Source: Rhinopithecus roxellana
Lineage: Eukaryota; Chordata; Mammalia; Primates; Cercopithecidae
Reading direction: 5' to 3'
Length of the DNA: 64,000 nucleotides
Assembly: GCF_007565055.1 (NCBI RefSeq)
Contig: NC_044551.1
Coordinates: 96,750,089 to 96,814,088, forward strand
Below the pieces are notes generated by a model, which saw nothing but the letters and a program-made list of their open reading frames with translations, had not been told where the DNA came from and ran no database searches. Shown piece by piece: positions 22,290 to 34,499 of this stretch; positions within the stretch are counted from its first letter, which is position 1; the number at the start of each line of letters is the position of its first letter. The translations under genes and the position numbers were made by a program.

Positions 22290-22500
22290 TGTGTGTATTA
22301 GGGTCTGTGCTGGGCATTTTCTCATGAGGTACCACACTTCATTAATCCTCCTGAAAAATCTAGCAAGGTAGAGAGTCTTAGCTCTTGTGAAGGACAAGAT
22401 GATTGAGACTCACAGGGGAAAAAACAATTTACCCAAGGCCATAAAGCTATTAGTGGCAGAAGTGGGACTTTGGCCTCTAAATCCAGCCACATAAGTTGGA
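22290..22500 (-). repeat. MIR
   Basis: TGTGCTGGGCATTTTCTCATG, TTAATCCTCCTG, CAATTTACCCAAGGCC and GGCAGAAGTGGGACTTTGGCC trace the reverse-strand MIR. Confidence 0.75.
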
Positions 22501-23214
22501 AATCATGTGGACCATCAGGCTGATATCTGAGTTTCCCCCTACTACCTGTGTTATCTTAGGCCCCTTCAGGTGCCTGGAGAGGGATGTGAAGAACCTTAAC
22601 TCCAGGGTGGGTGCATGAGCTCAGTCTTAAAGAGGCGGCCATGCTGACCCAAACTGCCTGAGATCTCATGACTCCTCATTCAGCAGGGAGGTGAGGAACA
22701 GCAAAATGAGGAACTGTGGTAGTTGCTTAGTGATCTCCATAAAAAATGCAAAGATCTAGACTCAAGGAAGTAGTTTCAAAAGCACCTTCTACACCAAGTC
22801 CGTCTGCTGCCTACCCAAGCTCCTACGGCTGTAATAAGCCTTTTCTTAGCTTCGTTTTCTTTTTATACAAATGGTTCCCTGACTGTAAAAAAATGCATAA
22901 AAATTGGTTTCGAATAAATCAGCTACCCCAAAGTCAGCTTTTGACTTTTGCCTAGTCAAAAGCTAAGCAAAATCAAGCCCACTTATTTCTCAGTATTTAT
23001 CCTCATTGAATTTGACAGCTTTGGAAGGAAAGCACCCAGTGTGTACAAAGAATGCCAGTTTTGCATTTTCAAAAGCAGCTTCCAGTGATAGTTCATGAAG
23101 TCAAAAGTCTACCCCAGCCTCTCCCTGGGGAGCCCTCCCAACTTTTACCTTCTACTCCAGCAAACCTCTGCCACGCAGATGCTATCCTGGAAGGGGCTCA
23201 TCCAGCAATTGCTT
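22501..23214. other. Unique sequence
   Basis: No repeat recognised. It includes the start of a 163-codon plus frame (23,052-23,543) that then crosses an L2 fragment and is rejected as a gene. Confidence 0.35.
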
Positions 23215-23350
23215 GGCTAAGAAGGATTTGTTCAGTACCTGTTGTGCCTGGTACTGTACTAGGCAAGAACCATGGACCACACACAAGACGTTTAAAAGCT
23301 GGTCCCTGCCTTCAAGGAGGTCATGATGAGAATATGGAACAGGCACAGGA
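23215..23350 (-). repeat. L2 fragment
   Basis: TGTTGTGCCTGGTACTGTACTAGGCAAG, GCTGGTCCCTGCCTTCAAGGAGG match the reverse-strand L2 3' region. Confidence 0.6.
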
Positions 23351-24045
23351 AAAAAATGGTGGTACCGATTCGATCAGCAAGAGTAAGCTGCCTGTGCTGA
23401 AGATGGTGAGGGTCCTGGATCCCTTGGGAAGAGGGCGGAGGGCTCTGAGGGGGTACAGGGAGTGCCCGGGCTCAGCGTGCTCTGGGCTCAGAGAGGAACA
23501 GAGGCTGGCTCAAGGAAGGGTCCATGGAGTGGAGAGAAATTAGGTCAGGTGTCTAGAGTCGAGTCCCATTATACTGGGCAGGGGAATTGAGATTGGATAT
23601 GACTGCGATAGGAAAGGCTGCAAGCTTGTGAGTGGAGGATTTATGAAGACCGATCTGGGAAGAATGTGCATAGTGGACTAGAGTGGCAAAAAACAGAGTC
23701 AGGAAACCAATTATTGCCAGAGTGGCAGGGAAGAGGTGCTAGGTCTGGGACCCAGACTGGTGATGATGGGACAGGAGGGTGAAAGCCAACATTTATTTGG
23801 ACTTGAGAACTAAGATCTGTTTCTTGTCTGCAGCCAGTGGCCCTCCTCTCCAGGTGAATCTCCCTCACAGTGGGGAACGCACCTCCTTCACCGCTCTATC
23901 TAGACTGATGAACACTGATGAAAGGAAAGAACCATCTGGGGTTTTCTAGCTGAGAAGGCAGCTGGGTGCTGGCGAACACAAGCTAAAAACACTACCCCGA
24001 ACTGACCACGCATCCTTGAAGTTACGTGAAATAAAAATAAAACAG
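23351..24045. other. Unique sequence, G-rich patch
   Basis: The 23,400-23,530 region is G-rich but holds few CpGs, so it is not an island. Nothing recognised. Confidence 0.35.
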
Positions 24046-24379
24046 GGCTGGGCAAGGTGGCTCATGCCTGTAATCCTAGCATTTTGGGAGGCTGAGGCAG
24101 GTGGATCACTTGAGTTCAGGAGTTCGAGACCAGCCTGACCAACATGGTAAAACCCTGACTCTACTAAAAAAACAAAAAATTAGCCAGATGTGGTGGCAGA
24201 CACCTGTAATCCCAGCTACTCGGGAGGCTGAGGCAGGAGAATCGCTTGAACCCGGGACTCGCAGGTTGCAGCGAGCCGAGGTTGCACCACTGTACTCCAG
24301 CCTAGGCAACAAGAGAGAAAGTCTGTCTCATGTATGTGTGTGTGTGTGTATATATATATGTGTGTGTGTATATATATAT
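24046..24379 (+). repeat. AluS with (TG)n(TA)n tail
   Basis: GGCTGGGCAAGGTGGC start; after GTCTGTCTCA the tail is a compound TG/TA microsatellite (24,330-24,379). AAATAAAACA flanks both sides as a TSD. Confidence 0.95.
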
Positions 24380-26820
24380 AAATAAAACAACACTTAGTTA
24401 CAACAAAGCCTAAAATAAGAGAGGTGGACACTCTTACCAAAGTTTGAGGAGGGAGGGATGCATCAGCAAAGCCAGGCTGCCTTGGACTTGGTCTGCTCTG
24501 ATCCTGATATCTAAGAGTTCTGGGGCTGGAAAGAGGCCCACAGGGACACTCTGGGCTGCTGTAGACCCAGCGAGGACTCACCTCTGCCACTCAGTCATAG
24601 CCAAAGACCTAACCCCTAAATGTCCCTCAGCCATGGTGGCTTTGCCCAGTAGCTCTTGGGTATTTCTCCAATTCTCAGGGGCTGTGCCCATGTTAAACTG
24701 GCAGCGTGGTGAGGACTGCAGGGGATCAGAGGCAGTGAGACCACCACACACCCGGTGGCTGGTTCTCTGGCCTCCGGAGCAGCAAGGTAAGTGGGAAGAG
24801 GCTGAGTAATGGGAGATGCACCAGGGTGAAGAGGCAGAATAAACAGGCAAAGGGCAAGCAGCCAGGCCGGGAGTCTTGCAGGAATGGTGGCTGCAAATCT
24901 CAATGGGGCTGTTCTCGCCTTCACTGCTGCAGCTCCTCTTGCCCTGGAGAAACCCAATCCCAAGTGAGTTTGTCCTGGAAGTTTGCAAGTGACACCTAAC
25001 GGCCCAGCCAGCTGTATGGCCTTGGGTGGGGGCAGTAAGCGAGGCCCTGGCAGGATCATTTCCCTGCCCTGTTTGCTCTCTCGTGGGGCAGTAAATCCTC
25101 TCCCTTTTCATTTGCTATCACTGCATTTCTGTGTGGCTGACTGCTGAACAATGAATGGGACGACCGCCCACTGGGAGAAAAATGTTTTTCTGTAAGTAGA
25201 AGAAGTAATGCTATCCACTGATCCATTCTGGCCTGCAAAGCAAATGTGTTTGCTAAGCCAACACTTATCTGATGGCGAACTTCTGTTGGGATAAACAGAA
25301 ATATCACTAAGATCTCTTTACACTGGTGAGAACCAAACCTCGTAGGATGTAGACAGAGTCAATGCAACTAACTGCATGGCTTTATTCACTAGGATGTCCT
25401 GACGGCTTTGGGCAGTGAGGCATTGTTGGGAAGTGTACTGGGAAAGCCAGCCTATTCTAGAGCAGCAGAGTCTATTTTCAAAGGACACTTATTTTAGCCA
25501 CAGAGGAGACCTGGAAAAAGCTGAATTTCTCATACTGGAACTATACCCTGCAGCTTCCTGTGTGCTCAGCACTGACAGTGAATCCATGATGTAGCTATAG
25601 TGGGGACCACAGAAAGGAGGCAGGTGAAGTGCAGAGAGGGGCCCTGGCCATGAACGTGGGCTAAAGACAGCTTGGGGAGCACAGGGAGCATGTGTAAGAG
25701 GCTCTGGGGATGTTCCATTGAATGCCTCTTCTCTCCCTCTCGTTTATTCTTTTGTATCCTCATTATCTGATAGTTCTACTATCAAAGAAAACCCTTTTGC
25801 TTACTGTTGGATCACAGTCTTAAGATAAATGTCCCTAGGTTTACTAACTGCTCTAATTTGGAAATGTGCTGTGGTGAAAAGCTGACTCCCAAAGGCAGAG
25901 TGCTTCTTCCAGTACTGTTCAATTATTTTTCCCACAGAGGTGACCAGCTTCAGAAGCAGATGAGAGAGCTTGCTGCAAGTCATATAAGAAGCTTGCTCCT
26001 GAACAGATGGGGCCTTGAGATTGGTAAACCAACATGTGGATTGTTTTCTTTCCTAGAATGATGTTAGGGTTGCACTGAGAACTGCACTGCCCTTTGAAGA
26101 TATATATATATGGCATTTGCCTCTGCACGAGGTGAGGCAATGAAAACGGAATTCTGTTGGTGCTTTGTAAGGCATGGTCTGGTGTTTTCCTTTGCTGTAC
26201 TGTGTATGTTCTGAGATAATGGAAGTAGGAGGTGGTACACAGAAACAACGTGTGCTTGGCACTACTTGTCTGAGTGACAGAAAAATGCCTGGATGCAAGT
26301 CTGGTCCAACGTGCATCCACCCACAGTATCTCACTCATCACACATCACTGCAGGCAGCTGCTCTTTTCGGAAGCTGATCCTTCACGTGTGTGCACAGAAA
26401 CATTTTCCATTTTCTTGGTGGCATGCTAATAGCAAAGCAAAATCCAGTTGCTGACTTGGAGCCATTACCACCAGCCATGAAAAGGGAGTCAGCAAAAAGA
26501 GAGTGGAAAAAATGTATCTTCAACAATGGTAGTAAAATCTAATTGTGACCTACTAAACACTGGTGTTTATTACTTGAACAGTGAACATTTTCTGCATTTG
26601 GGAAAAAAACAGATGCAGCTTTTATTCTGAACTAGAGAGATTCCTATAATAATACGTTGTGGTTCTTAAACTCATCTTAAGTTAAAATAATCCCCAAATC
26701 ATGTGCAATTGATTGATAGGATATAAAAAACCAAGAAGAAAAAATTCTGGATTCCTTCAGCAAACCTTCACCCTTTTCAAATGAGAACTATATAAAGGAC
26801 GCTGTAAAAGCAGATTAAAA
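24380..26820. other. Unique sequence, about 2.4 kb
   Basis: The largest unique block on this side of Tigger. It contains a 177-codon minus frame (24,578-25,111) overlapped by a 147-codon minus frame in another phase; neither shows a recognisable domain. A (TA)n run of six units lies at 26,100-26,112. No promoter or splice pattern is evident. Confidence 0.4.
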
Positions 26821-27126
26821 GCTGGGTGCGGTGGCTCTCGCCTGGAATCCCAGCACTTTGGGAGGTGGAGGCAGGTGGATCACTTGAGGCCAGGAGTTTG
26901 AGACCAGCCTGGCCAACATGGTGAAATTCCATTTTTAGTCTCTACTAAAAATACAAAACAATTAGTTGGCATAGTGGCACATGCCTGTAATTCCAGCTCC
27001 TCGGGAGGCTGAGGCACAAGGGCCAGTTGAACTTGGGAGGTGGAAGCTGCAGTGAGCCAAGAATACACCATTGCACTCCATCTTGGGTGACCGAGTGAGA
27101 CTGTGTCTCAAAAAAAAAAAAAAAAA
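26821..27126 (+). repeat. Alu, full length
   Basis: GCTGGGTGCGGTGGC start, A17 tail; AAGCAGATTA before and AAGCAAATTA after form a probable TSD. Confidence 0.94.
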
Positions 27127-27429
27127 GCAAATTATAGCCCAACATATATAAAAGCGAATATCCTAAGATGAGCCCTGAGACCGTGAGACTGGTTAATTAT
27201 TCCTTTAGCAACGTGACACCTTATTAGTGTCCTGTTCCTTGGAGGCTTTGATAGTTAAAATTATTTTGAACATAGTTTCCTTCCCAATTGTTAGAGTAGA
27301 TCTTAGCTGAAAAAATTCTTTTTGACGTGATATTTTTACAGAGAAATTTGTATCTGTGTCTTTTGGGTACAGACATATTCAGACCTTGTTTTATTGAGCT
27401 TCACTTTCTTGTGCATTGCAAATGTGGGT

Positions 27430-27470
27430 GTTTTGTTTTGTTTTGTTTTGTTTTGTTTTGTTTTGTTTTA
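27430..27470 (+). repeat. (GTTTT)n microsatellite in Tigger1
   Basis: About eight GTTTT units, expanded from a T-rich stretch of the element's 5' region. Confidence 0.9.
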
Positions 27471-27821
27471 CAAATTGAAGGTTTGTGGCAACCCTGTGTC
27501 AAGCAAGTCTATTGGCACCAGTTTACCAAAAGCACATGCTCACTTTGTGTCTCTTTGTGTCACATTTTGGTAACTCTTACAATATTTCAAACTTTTTCAT
27601 TATTATTATATCTGGTATATATGTGTGATAGGTGATCTTTAATGTGACTACTTTAATTGTTTTGGCACACCACAAACTGCACCCATATTAGATGGCAAAC
27701 GTAATAAACGTGTGTGTCCTGACTGCTCTACCCACTGGCCTCTCCCTTCTCCCTCGCCTCCAGGTCTCCGTGTTCCCTGAAACAAAACAATACTGAAATT
27801 GGGCCAATTAATAACCCTACA

Positions 27822-29540
27822 ATGGCCTCTAAGTGTTCAGGTGAAAGGAACAGTCACACCTCTCTCATGGTAAATCAACAGCATTGCTTAGTGAGGAAGG
27901 CTTGCTACAAGCTGAGTTAGGCCGAGAAAGCTAGGCTGCCTCTATCAGCCAAGTTGTGCATGTAGAGGGAAAGTTCTTAAAGGAAATTTTAAAATGTTAC
28001 TTCAGTGGATACGAGAATAATAAGAAAGTGCAACAGCCTTATTGCTGATACGGAGAAAGTTTGAGTGGTCTGGATGGAAGATCAAACCACCCACAGCATT
28101 CCCTTAAGCGAAAGCCTACTCCAGAGCAAGGCCCTTGCTCTTTAATTCCATGAATGCTGGGAGAGGTAAAGAAGTTGCAAAAGAAAAGCTGGAAGCTAAC
28201 AGAGGTTGGTTCATGCGGTTTGAGGAAAGAAGCTGTCTCCAAAATATAAAAGTGCAAGGTAAAGCAGCAAGTGCTTATGAAGAAGCTGCAGCAACTTATC
28301 CAGAAGATCTAGCTAAGATCACTAACGAAGGTGGCTACATTATACAACAGATTTTCAAGTAGACAAAACAGCCTTTTATCGGAAGAAGGTGCCATCTAGG
28401 ACTTTCACAGCTAGAAAAGAGAGGTCAATGTCTGGCTTCAAAGTTGCAAAGGACAGGCTGATTCTCTTGTTAGGGGCCAATGCTCATTTACCATGCAGAA
28501 AGTCCTCAGGCCCTTAAGAACTATGCTGAGTCAACTCTGCCTGTGTTACAACAAAGCCTGGATGACAGCACATCTGTATACAGCATGCCTTACTGAAAAT
28601 ACTTTAAGCCCACTGCTGAGACCTACTGTTCAGAAAAAAGATTTCTTTCAAATATTACTGCTCATTGACAATGCACCTGGTTTCCCAAGAGCTCTTATGG
28701 AGAGGTACAAGGAGATTAATGTTGTTTTCATGCCTGCTAACACAACATCCATTCTGCAGACCATGGGATCAAGGAGTAATTTCTACTTTCAAGTCTTATT
28801 ATTTAAGAAATACATTTCACAAGGCCACAGCTGCCATAGACAGTGATTCCGCTGATGGATCTGGGCAAAGGATAGTGAAAAATCTTCTGGAAAGAAGTCA
28901 CTATTCTAGATGCCATTAAGAACATTCCTGATTCATGGGAGGAGGTAAAACTATCCACATTAACAGGAGTTTGGAAGAAGTTGATTTCGACCCTCATGGA
29001 TGACTTTGAGGGGTTCAAGACTTCAGTGGGGAAGGTAACTACACATGTGGTAGAAATAGCAAGAGAACTAGATTTAGAAGTGGAGTCTGAAGATGGGACT
29101 GAATTGCTGTAATCTCATGATCCAACTTCAACAGATGAGGAGCTGCTTCTTATGGATGAGCAAAGAAAGTGTCTGAGATGAAATCTATACCTGGTGAAGA
29201 TGCTGTGAATGTTGTTGAAGTGACAACAAATGACTTAGAATATTACATAAGCTTAGTGGATAAAGCAAAAGCAGGGTTTGAGAGGACTGATTTCAATTTT
29301 GAAAGAAGTTCTACTGGGAGTAAAATGCTATCAAACAGTATCTCATGCTATGGAAAAATGTTTCATGAAAGGAAGAGTCAACTGATGTGGCAAACTTCAT
29401 TCCTGTCTTAAGAAATTGCTACAACCAGTCCAACCTTCAGGAACCACCACCCTGATCTCAGTCAGCCCCCATCAATACCGAGGCAAGATCCTGTACCCGC
29501 AAAAAGATTACAACTCTTTGAAGGCTCAGATGATCATTAG
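27822..29540 (+). pseudogene. Tigger1 transposase pseudogene
   Basis: The ancestral start reads ATG GCC TCT AAG TGT (MASKC). Pieces are now in different frames: the start in one, a CENP-B-type helix-turn-helix region (28,135-28,362; GWFMRFEER, YPEDLAKI) in a second, the DDE catalytic region (28,493-28,846, with LLIDNAPGFPRAL holding an acidic catalytic residue) in a third, and the C-terminal part (29,169-29,411) in the first again. Short deletions occur around 27,880 and 28,480-28,550. The original stop is GAT GAT CAT TAG at 29,540. In the intact family the protein cuts and pastes the element at TA sites. CENP-B and the TIGD genes derive from the same superfamily; this copy shows no sign of being retained as a gene. 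Confidence 0.9.
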
Positions 29541-29641
29541 CATTTTTTAGCAAGGAAGTATCTTTTAGTTAAGGTACATACACTGTTTTTTAAGTCATAA
29601 TATATTGCACACTTAATTGACTATAGTATAGAGCAAATGTA

Positions 29642-29942
29642 ACTTTTTTTTTTTTTTTTTGAGACAGGGTCTTGCTCCTTTGCCCAGGTTGGAGTGCAGT
29701 GATGTGAACACGGCTCACTGCAGCCTTGACCTCCTGGACTCAAGCAATCCTCCCACCTCAGCCTCGGGTAGCTTAGATCACAGGCATGCTACCACCACAC
29801 CTGGCTAGTCACATTATTTTTTTGTAAAGATGAGGTCTTGGCATGATGCCCAGGCTGATCTCAAACTCCTGGGCTCAAGCGATCCTGCTGCCTCGGCCTC
29901 CCAAAGTGCTAGGCTTATAGGCATGAGCCACCACACGCAGCC
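29642..29942 (-). repeat. AluJ inserted in Tigger1
   Basis: T19 then GAGACAGGGTCTTGC; strongly diverged AluJ body ending GCCACCACACGCAGCC. The TSD is AAATGTAACT before and AAACATAACT after, two changes, consistent with its age. Confidence 0.94.
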
Positions 29943-30047
29943 CAAACATAACTTCTATATGCATTGGAAAACCAAAAAATGTGTGTGACTTGCTTTCTTG
30001 CAGAGGTGGTCTGGAACCAAAGACACAATAGCTCCAAGGGAGGCCTA

Positions 30048-30939
30048 TATAATTTCATGTATGTATCTTGGAAGATTTAACAGAATTACTGGACTAAAAG
30101 GTTTCTTACCTGATTTAGTTGTCGCTTATCTTTATATAGAACCCTATTAGATGCCTTCTTGATCTTTAAGTCCTTAAATTCCCTATGACCTCCCTAAAAA
30201 TAAATCCCACTGCTTCCAATCCTTTCCCAGTGCCTACCATGATGATTATCAACACTCATTCTAAAACAGTCTAAGTCTGGAAATGGACAAGCTAATGCTA
30301 TGTTACTGAAAGTATACTCTAAGGAACACTATTTCTTCCAGATGTTAATAGGTGTTGTGTATAAAAAACTCTTTACATTGAAATAACTTTAGAAAACAAA
30401 GTTAAACTCCTTTTTTTTTTTTTTTGCTATAGAATTTCTCAAAGACTTTGTCAATGTATGCTAAAAATCTCCAAAGGGACAATGGCATTAGAGAATTTCC
30501 CAAATGTTTTTGTCTACAGAACCTTGTTTTTGAGGTTCATGTTACAAAGTCCTCCGTGGGACATTCTGAGAAATGCTGCCAAGACGTCACCTCTACTGTG
30601 ACATGAAGCAGGGTGTGGTTAAGTGGATCCAAAAGGAAAACAAGAAAACAGAACATCTGTGTCAGTCCTTGAAAGCTCAGCTCTTGACTTTCACCTCTCT
30701 TCTCATTCTGCATATTCCCTAAGACATTAGTGTGTCCTGAAAACAATTTAGAATATTACAACCAACAAATTTTATAAACAGAATAGAAAAATGCCATCAT
30801 GCATGCAGTGGGGATATGCCTGTTGTAGGAGTGTGTGTGCACTAATGTGTCTGTAGACTGGACTGCAGGACAGGATGCATTTCCTACTGTGCACTGCTGG
30901 CAGCCATTTCCTCCGGAGATCTCTCATCTACTCCTGCAG
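30048..30939. other. Unique sequence
   Basis: Contains a T16 run at about 30,411 with no SINE attached. No gene or repeat recognised. Confidence 0.4.
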
Positions 30940-31247
30940 TTTTTTTTTTTTTTTTTTTTTTTTGAGACGGAGTCTCGCTCTGTCGCCCAAGCCGGAGTGC
31001 AGTGGCCGGATCTCAGCTCACTGCAAGCTCTGCCTCCCGGGTTTACGCCATTCTCCTGCCTCAGCCTCCTGAGTAGCTGGGACTACAGGCACCTGCCACC
31101 TCGCCCGGCTAGTTTTTTGTATTTTTTTAGTAGAGATGGGGTTTCACTGGGTTAGCCAGGATGGTCTTGATCTCCTGACCTCGTGATCCGCCCGTCTCGG
31201 CCTCCCAAAGTGCTGGGATTACAGGCTTGAGCCACCGCGCCCGGCCC
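30940..31247 (-). repeat. AluYR-type (Old World monkey), full length
   Basis: T24 then GAGACGGAGTCTCGC, GTGGCCGGATCTCAGC, CTCGCCCGGCTAGTTTTTTG, CCCGTCTCGG and GGCTTGAGCCACCGCGCCC. CTCCTGCAG at 30,931-30,939 and 31,249-31,257 is the TSD. Few private changes, so it is young. Confidence 0.96.
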
Positions 31248-31559
31248 CTCCTGCAGTTTCAATTCCTTTCTTCCTGTTGACAGTGCCAACACGGGGTCAG
31301 TGTTCCTACCTGAGGCTTCTCTCCCTGGCCTGAAATAGGCAAAGTCAACTGCCCACCAACTAGCGCTAGTTGGGTGGCTGGCAGGTGCCTCAGTCTCAGT
31401 GTGTTCAGAAATGAATACATCATTTAGCCTCCACAAGGCTGCTCCTTCAATGGTCCATTTCTTAATGGCTCTCCTCACCAAGACTTGGCATTATCTCTCA
31501 TGCTTCTCTCGCCCCTATTCCTCCATTTTCAATCAATCACCTTGTCCAGTTGATTCTGT
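31248..31559. other. Unique sequence between AluYR and L2
   Basis: Nothing nameable; a 109-codon minus frame here runs out of the Alu and is not a gene. Confidence 0.35.
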
Positions 31560-32116
31560 CTTCTAAATATCAATTATATCCATCTATCACTTCCCAGACC
31601 CACTGCCTAGTGCAGACCAGTATTACTTCTCATGGAGTTTGCTGAATCCCTATTACTACTTGATCTCTCTTGACCTTATCGTTGTCCCCTCTGGTCCATT
31701 TTGCTTCACAGCTGGAGGGATCCTCTGAAAATGTGGCTCTGACCCTGTCTCTCCTCCACAGCTTCCCATCATCCCTTGGCCAAATCCCAGTCTCATTTTT
31801 CTTTTGAGGCCCTCCATGGTCTGGTCCTCACCTCCTCTTCTTCCCCATTCTAGATTCTGGACACACGGCGTCTCCTTGAGAGCTGCAGATTCTTCCCTCC
31901 CCCTCAGCCATCCCATTCTCCCTCCCACCTGCTTCCCCCTGGCTGCTCCTATGCATCCTCGTCTCAATGTCAGCTCTTCTGAAGCCTTTCTCTGATCCCT
32001 GGGCTGGGTGAGCTCCCCACCCCCGTTCCTTCTCCCACGATGTAAGCTGCCCATCGTGATCCAATCATAGCTTACTTGGCACAGAGCAGGTGCTCAATAA
32101 AGACTTGTTGAATGGG
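31560..32116 (+). repeat. L2 3' region
   Basis: CAGCTTCCCATCATCC, AAATCCCAGTCTC, CCTCCATGGTCTGGTCC, AATGTCAGCTCTTCTG, then ATGTAAGCTGCCC and GCTCAATAAAGACTTGTTGAATG: a fairly long stretch of L2 ending at its normal 3' terminus. Confidence 0.8.
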
Positions 32117-32493
32117 AGCATGACTCTCACCCATCTTCCAGCAGGGATGTTAAAGTAAGCAACTTGTTGGCTCTGGAACCAACGTGCAGAGTGATGTCTG
32201 ATAAATACTGTAATCCTCTAGTTTGGTGTCTTCCATACCGTGAATTGCAGTCCAAGGTGGATCATGAAATTGGTTTGACAGGTCACATCCAGCATGTAAG
32301 CATCTTTTAGTTGTTTGAATGTTGGTGTGTGTATACTGGGCTGCAATGAAAGATCTATTACTGTGTCAGGTGGTGGAAAAGTTTGAAAGTCCCTCCTGCA
32401 AATCTCTTTCCTTAGATACGGGCTGAAGGCCATGGACTTCTCTAAAGGTCTTTTAGTCTCTATCTCTATTGTATTTTATTTTTATTTGTTTGT
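32117..32493. other. Unique sequence
   Basis: No element recognised; a 71-codon minus frame (32,218-32,433) is unsupported. Confidence 0.35.
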
Positions 32494-32785
32494 TTATTTT
32501 TTTGAGAAACATTGTTGCTCTGTTGCCCGGGCTGGAGTGCACTGGCACGATCTTGGCTCACTACAACCTCCACCTCCTGGGTTCAAGCAATTCTTGTGCC
32601 TCAGCCTCCTGAGTAGCTGGGACTACAGGCACGCACCTCCACGCCCAACTACTTTTTGTGTTTTTCATAGAGTCGAGGTTTTGCCATCTTGGCCAGGCTG
32701 GTCTCAAACTCCTTATCTCAAGTACCCGCCTGCCTCAGCTTCCCGAAGTTCTGGGATTACAGGCATAAGCCACCATGCCCGGCTG
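32494..32785 (-). repeat. AluS
   Basis: TTTTTTTGAGAAACATTGTTGC (decayed tail and start) to CACCATGCCCGGC. First of three minus-strand Alus within 1.2 kb. Confidence 0.94.
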
Positions 32786-32823
32786 CCATCTCTTTTTTAA
32801 TTTTTATTTTTCTCTTTGGCCTT

Positions 32824-32825
<2 letters not shown>

Positions 32826-32864
<39 letters not shown>

Positions 32865-33135
32865 AGACAGAGTCTCGCTCTGTCCACCAGGCTGGAGTGC
32901 GGTGGCGCTATCTCAGCTCACTGCAGGCTCCACCTCCTGGGTTCCCGCCATTCTCCTGCCTCAGCCTCCCGAGTAGCTGGGACTACAGGCGCCCACCACG
33001 GCGCCCGACTAACTTTTTTTTGTATTTTTAGTAGAGATGGGGTTTCACCGTGGTCTCGATCTCCTGACCTTGTGATCCGCCTGCCTTGGCCTCCCAAAGT
33101 GCTGGGATTACAGGCGTGAGCCACCGCGCCCGGCC
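32826..33135 (-). repeat. AluY with 37-T tail
   Basis: A T37 tract then GAGACAGAGTCTCGC. A short deletion removes GTTAGCCAGGAT before GGTCTCGATCTCCTGACC. CCTTAA flanks it. GGCGTGAGCCACCG marks it as ordinary AluY, not the AluYR form. Confidence 0.95.
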
Positions 33136-33329
33136 TTAAATTTTTATAATTTACACTTCTTCTTCTTCTATACTCCCTTGATCTTAGCGAAATCAAGGTT
33201 TCGGTTCATTCTATGATCTTGGCGATGTGCACATCTAGCCCCTCTCCAGCCACGTGCTGTTTCCTGAGCTCCTCACATGACGTCTCTCACTCTACATGTC
33301 TAGAATCAACAACAGCAGCAACCGTAACT

Positions 33330-33428
33330 ATCATGTGTTATTGCCAAGGAATGTGGGGAGAGCTTTATCATTTGGTCCTGTGATAATCTTACAAAGCAGA
33401 TTCTATTAGTTCTCTCTCCTCAACTTTG
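33330..33428 (-). repeat. MIR, first part
   Basis: GAGCTTTATCATTTGGTCCTG, AATCTTACAAAGCAGATTC fit the reverse-strand MIR; the sequence continues after the Alu at 33,716. Confidence 0.6.
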
Positions 33429-33715
33429 TTTTTTTAGACAGAGTTTCACTCTTGTTGCCCAGGCTGGAGTGCGATGGCATGGTATCGGCTCACCGCAACC
33501 TTCGTCTCCTGGGTTCAAGCGATTCTCCTGCCTCAGCCTCCCAAGTAGCTGGGATTACAGGTGCCCGCCACCAAGTCCAGCTAATTTTTGTAATTTTAGT
33601 AGAGACAGGGTTTCACCATGTCGGCCAAGCTGGTCTCAAACTTCTGACCTCTGGTGATCCGCCCACTTCAGCCTCCCAAAGGGCTGGGATTATAGATGTG
33701 AGCCACCGGGCCCGG
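33429..33715 (-). repeat. AluS inserted in MIR
   Basis: TTTTTTTAGACAGAGTTTCAC start, complete body to GAGCCACCGGGCCCGGC. Confidence 0.94.
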
Positions 33716-33850
33716 CTAGTTCCCATTCTACAGATATGAACGAACGGAGGCAGAGAGAATTTCATTAATCACCCCAGGTCACACAGCGAGGGCCCATCTG
33801 CAACCTGGTCTGCAATGTATGTCCCCAGCTCTGCGCCTCCAGCATCAGAG
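33716..33850 (-). repeat. MIR, second part
   Basis: CCCATTCTACAGATATGAACG, GGTCACACAGCGAGGGCCC continue the MIR interrupted at 33,428. Confidence 0.65.
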
Positions 33851-33899
33851 CAGCCCTCCCACCACACCGTAATGGGTCGCTTGTGTCCCTCGGTTAACA

Positions 33900-34012
33900 A
33901 CTGCAAGTTCCAGGAATGCAGGCGTCCTCTTTCCTTTGTGCTCCCTGCACCCAGAACAATTCTAGGCCCCAGATAAGCAGTGCTGAATGGCAGAATGAAT
34001 GAATGAATGTGT
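33900..34012 (+). repeat. L2 3' end with (GAAT)n
   Basis: CAAGTTCCAGGAATGCAGGCG, CACCCAGAACAATTCTAGG, then GAATGAATGAATGAATG (33,992-34,008). Confidence 0.7.
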
Positions 34013-34499
34013 CAAAGTCTATGACTGACTGGCAGGTAAGAGGCTGGGAGAGTCTATGTCTACTTTATGCTTCCTTTGTTTCTTCTGTAAAAATAATGTG
34101 ATTGTCAGTGATGGACTGAAAACTGTTGCTGGAGTCTCCCAGGGGTTGAAAATAGAATAAAATGTTGTGAAAGTCCTGCTGACTTCTCTAATTAAGGTAT
34201 TACTCTTGCTAGGTTTATATCCAGAGTTGAGGAATGGATATTTTCTATGTTTTTTAAGCAGAGAAATAAAGACTCTATCAGCACTCACTGGCATTTCAAA
34301 CAGGGTGAGACTGGATGGGGAATCCCCAGGCATAGGATTTAGTTCTTTCTCTGGCACAACTGGCTTTGGGATATTAATCACTGGGTCGCCTTGTGTGAGT
34401 CTGATGGCCTCTAAGGTCCTCCAATGACGTGATTCTCAGTGTATTTGTATGGCAGCTTGAAGAAGCTGGAGATGACCAAGGTTTGACTCTACTCTTTCT
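34013..34499. other. Unique sequence
   Basis: A 120-codon minus frame (34,019-34,381) and an 86-codon plus frame oppose one another; neither resembles a known protein. Confidence 0.35.

Larger units (their letters stand above)
27370..30047 (+). mobile_element. Near-complete Tigger1-type DNA transposon
   Basis: A pogo-superfamily element bounded by TA on both sides (27,368-27,369 and 30,048-30,049). The 5' end reads CAGACATATTCAGACCTTG and the 3' end GCTCCAAGGGAGGCCTA, which are decayed Tigger1 terminal inverted repeats. Length without the inserted Alu is about 2.36 kb, near the ~2.4 kb of the intact family. A (GTTTT)n tract sits at 27,430-27,470 in the 5' non-coding part. An AluJ is inserted near the 3' end. 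Immobile: the transposase is broken. Confidence 0.95.

Noticed and set aside
23052..23543. 163-codon plus open frame
   Set aside because: Its middle lies in a reverse-strand L2 fragment, so it cannot be a conserved coding exon as it stands.
24578..25111. 177-codon minus open frame with an overlapping 147-codon frame
   Set aside because: Two phases of the same strand are open over the same bases, which reflects few AT-rich stops, not coding. No recognisable domain.
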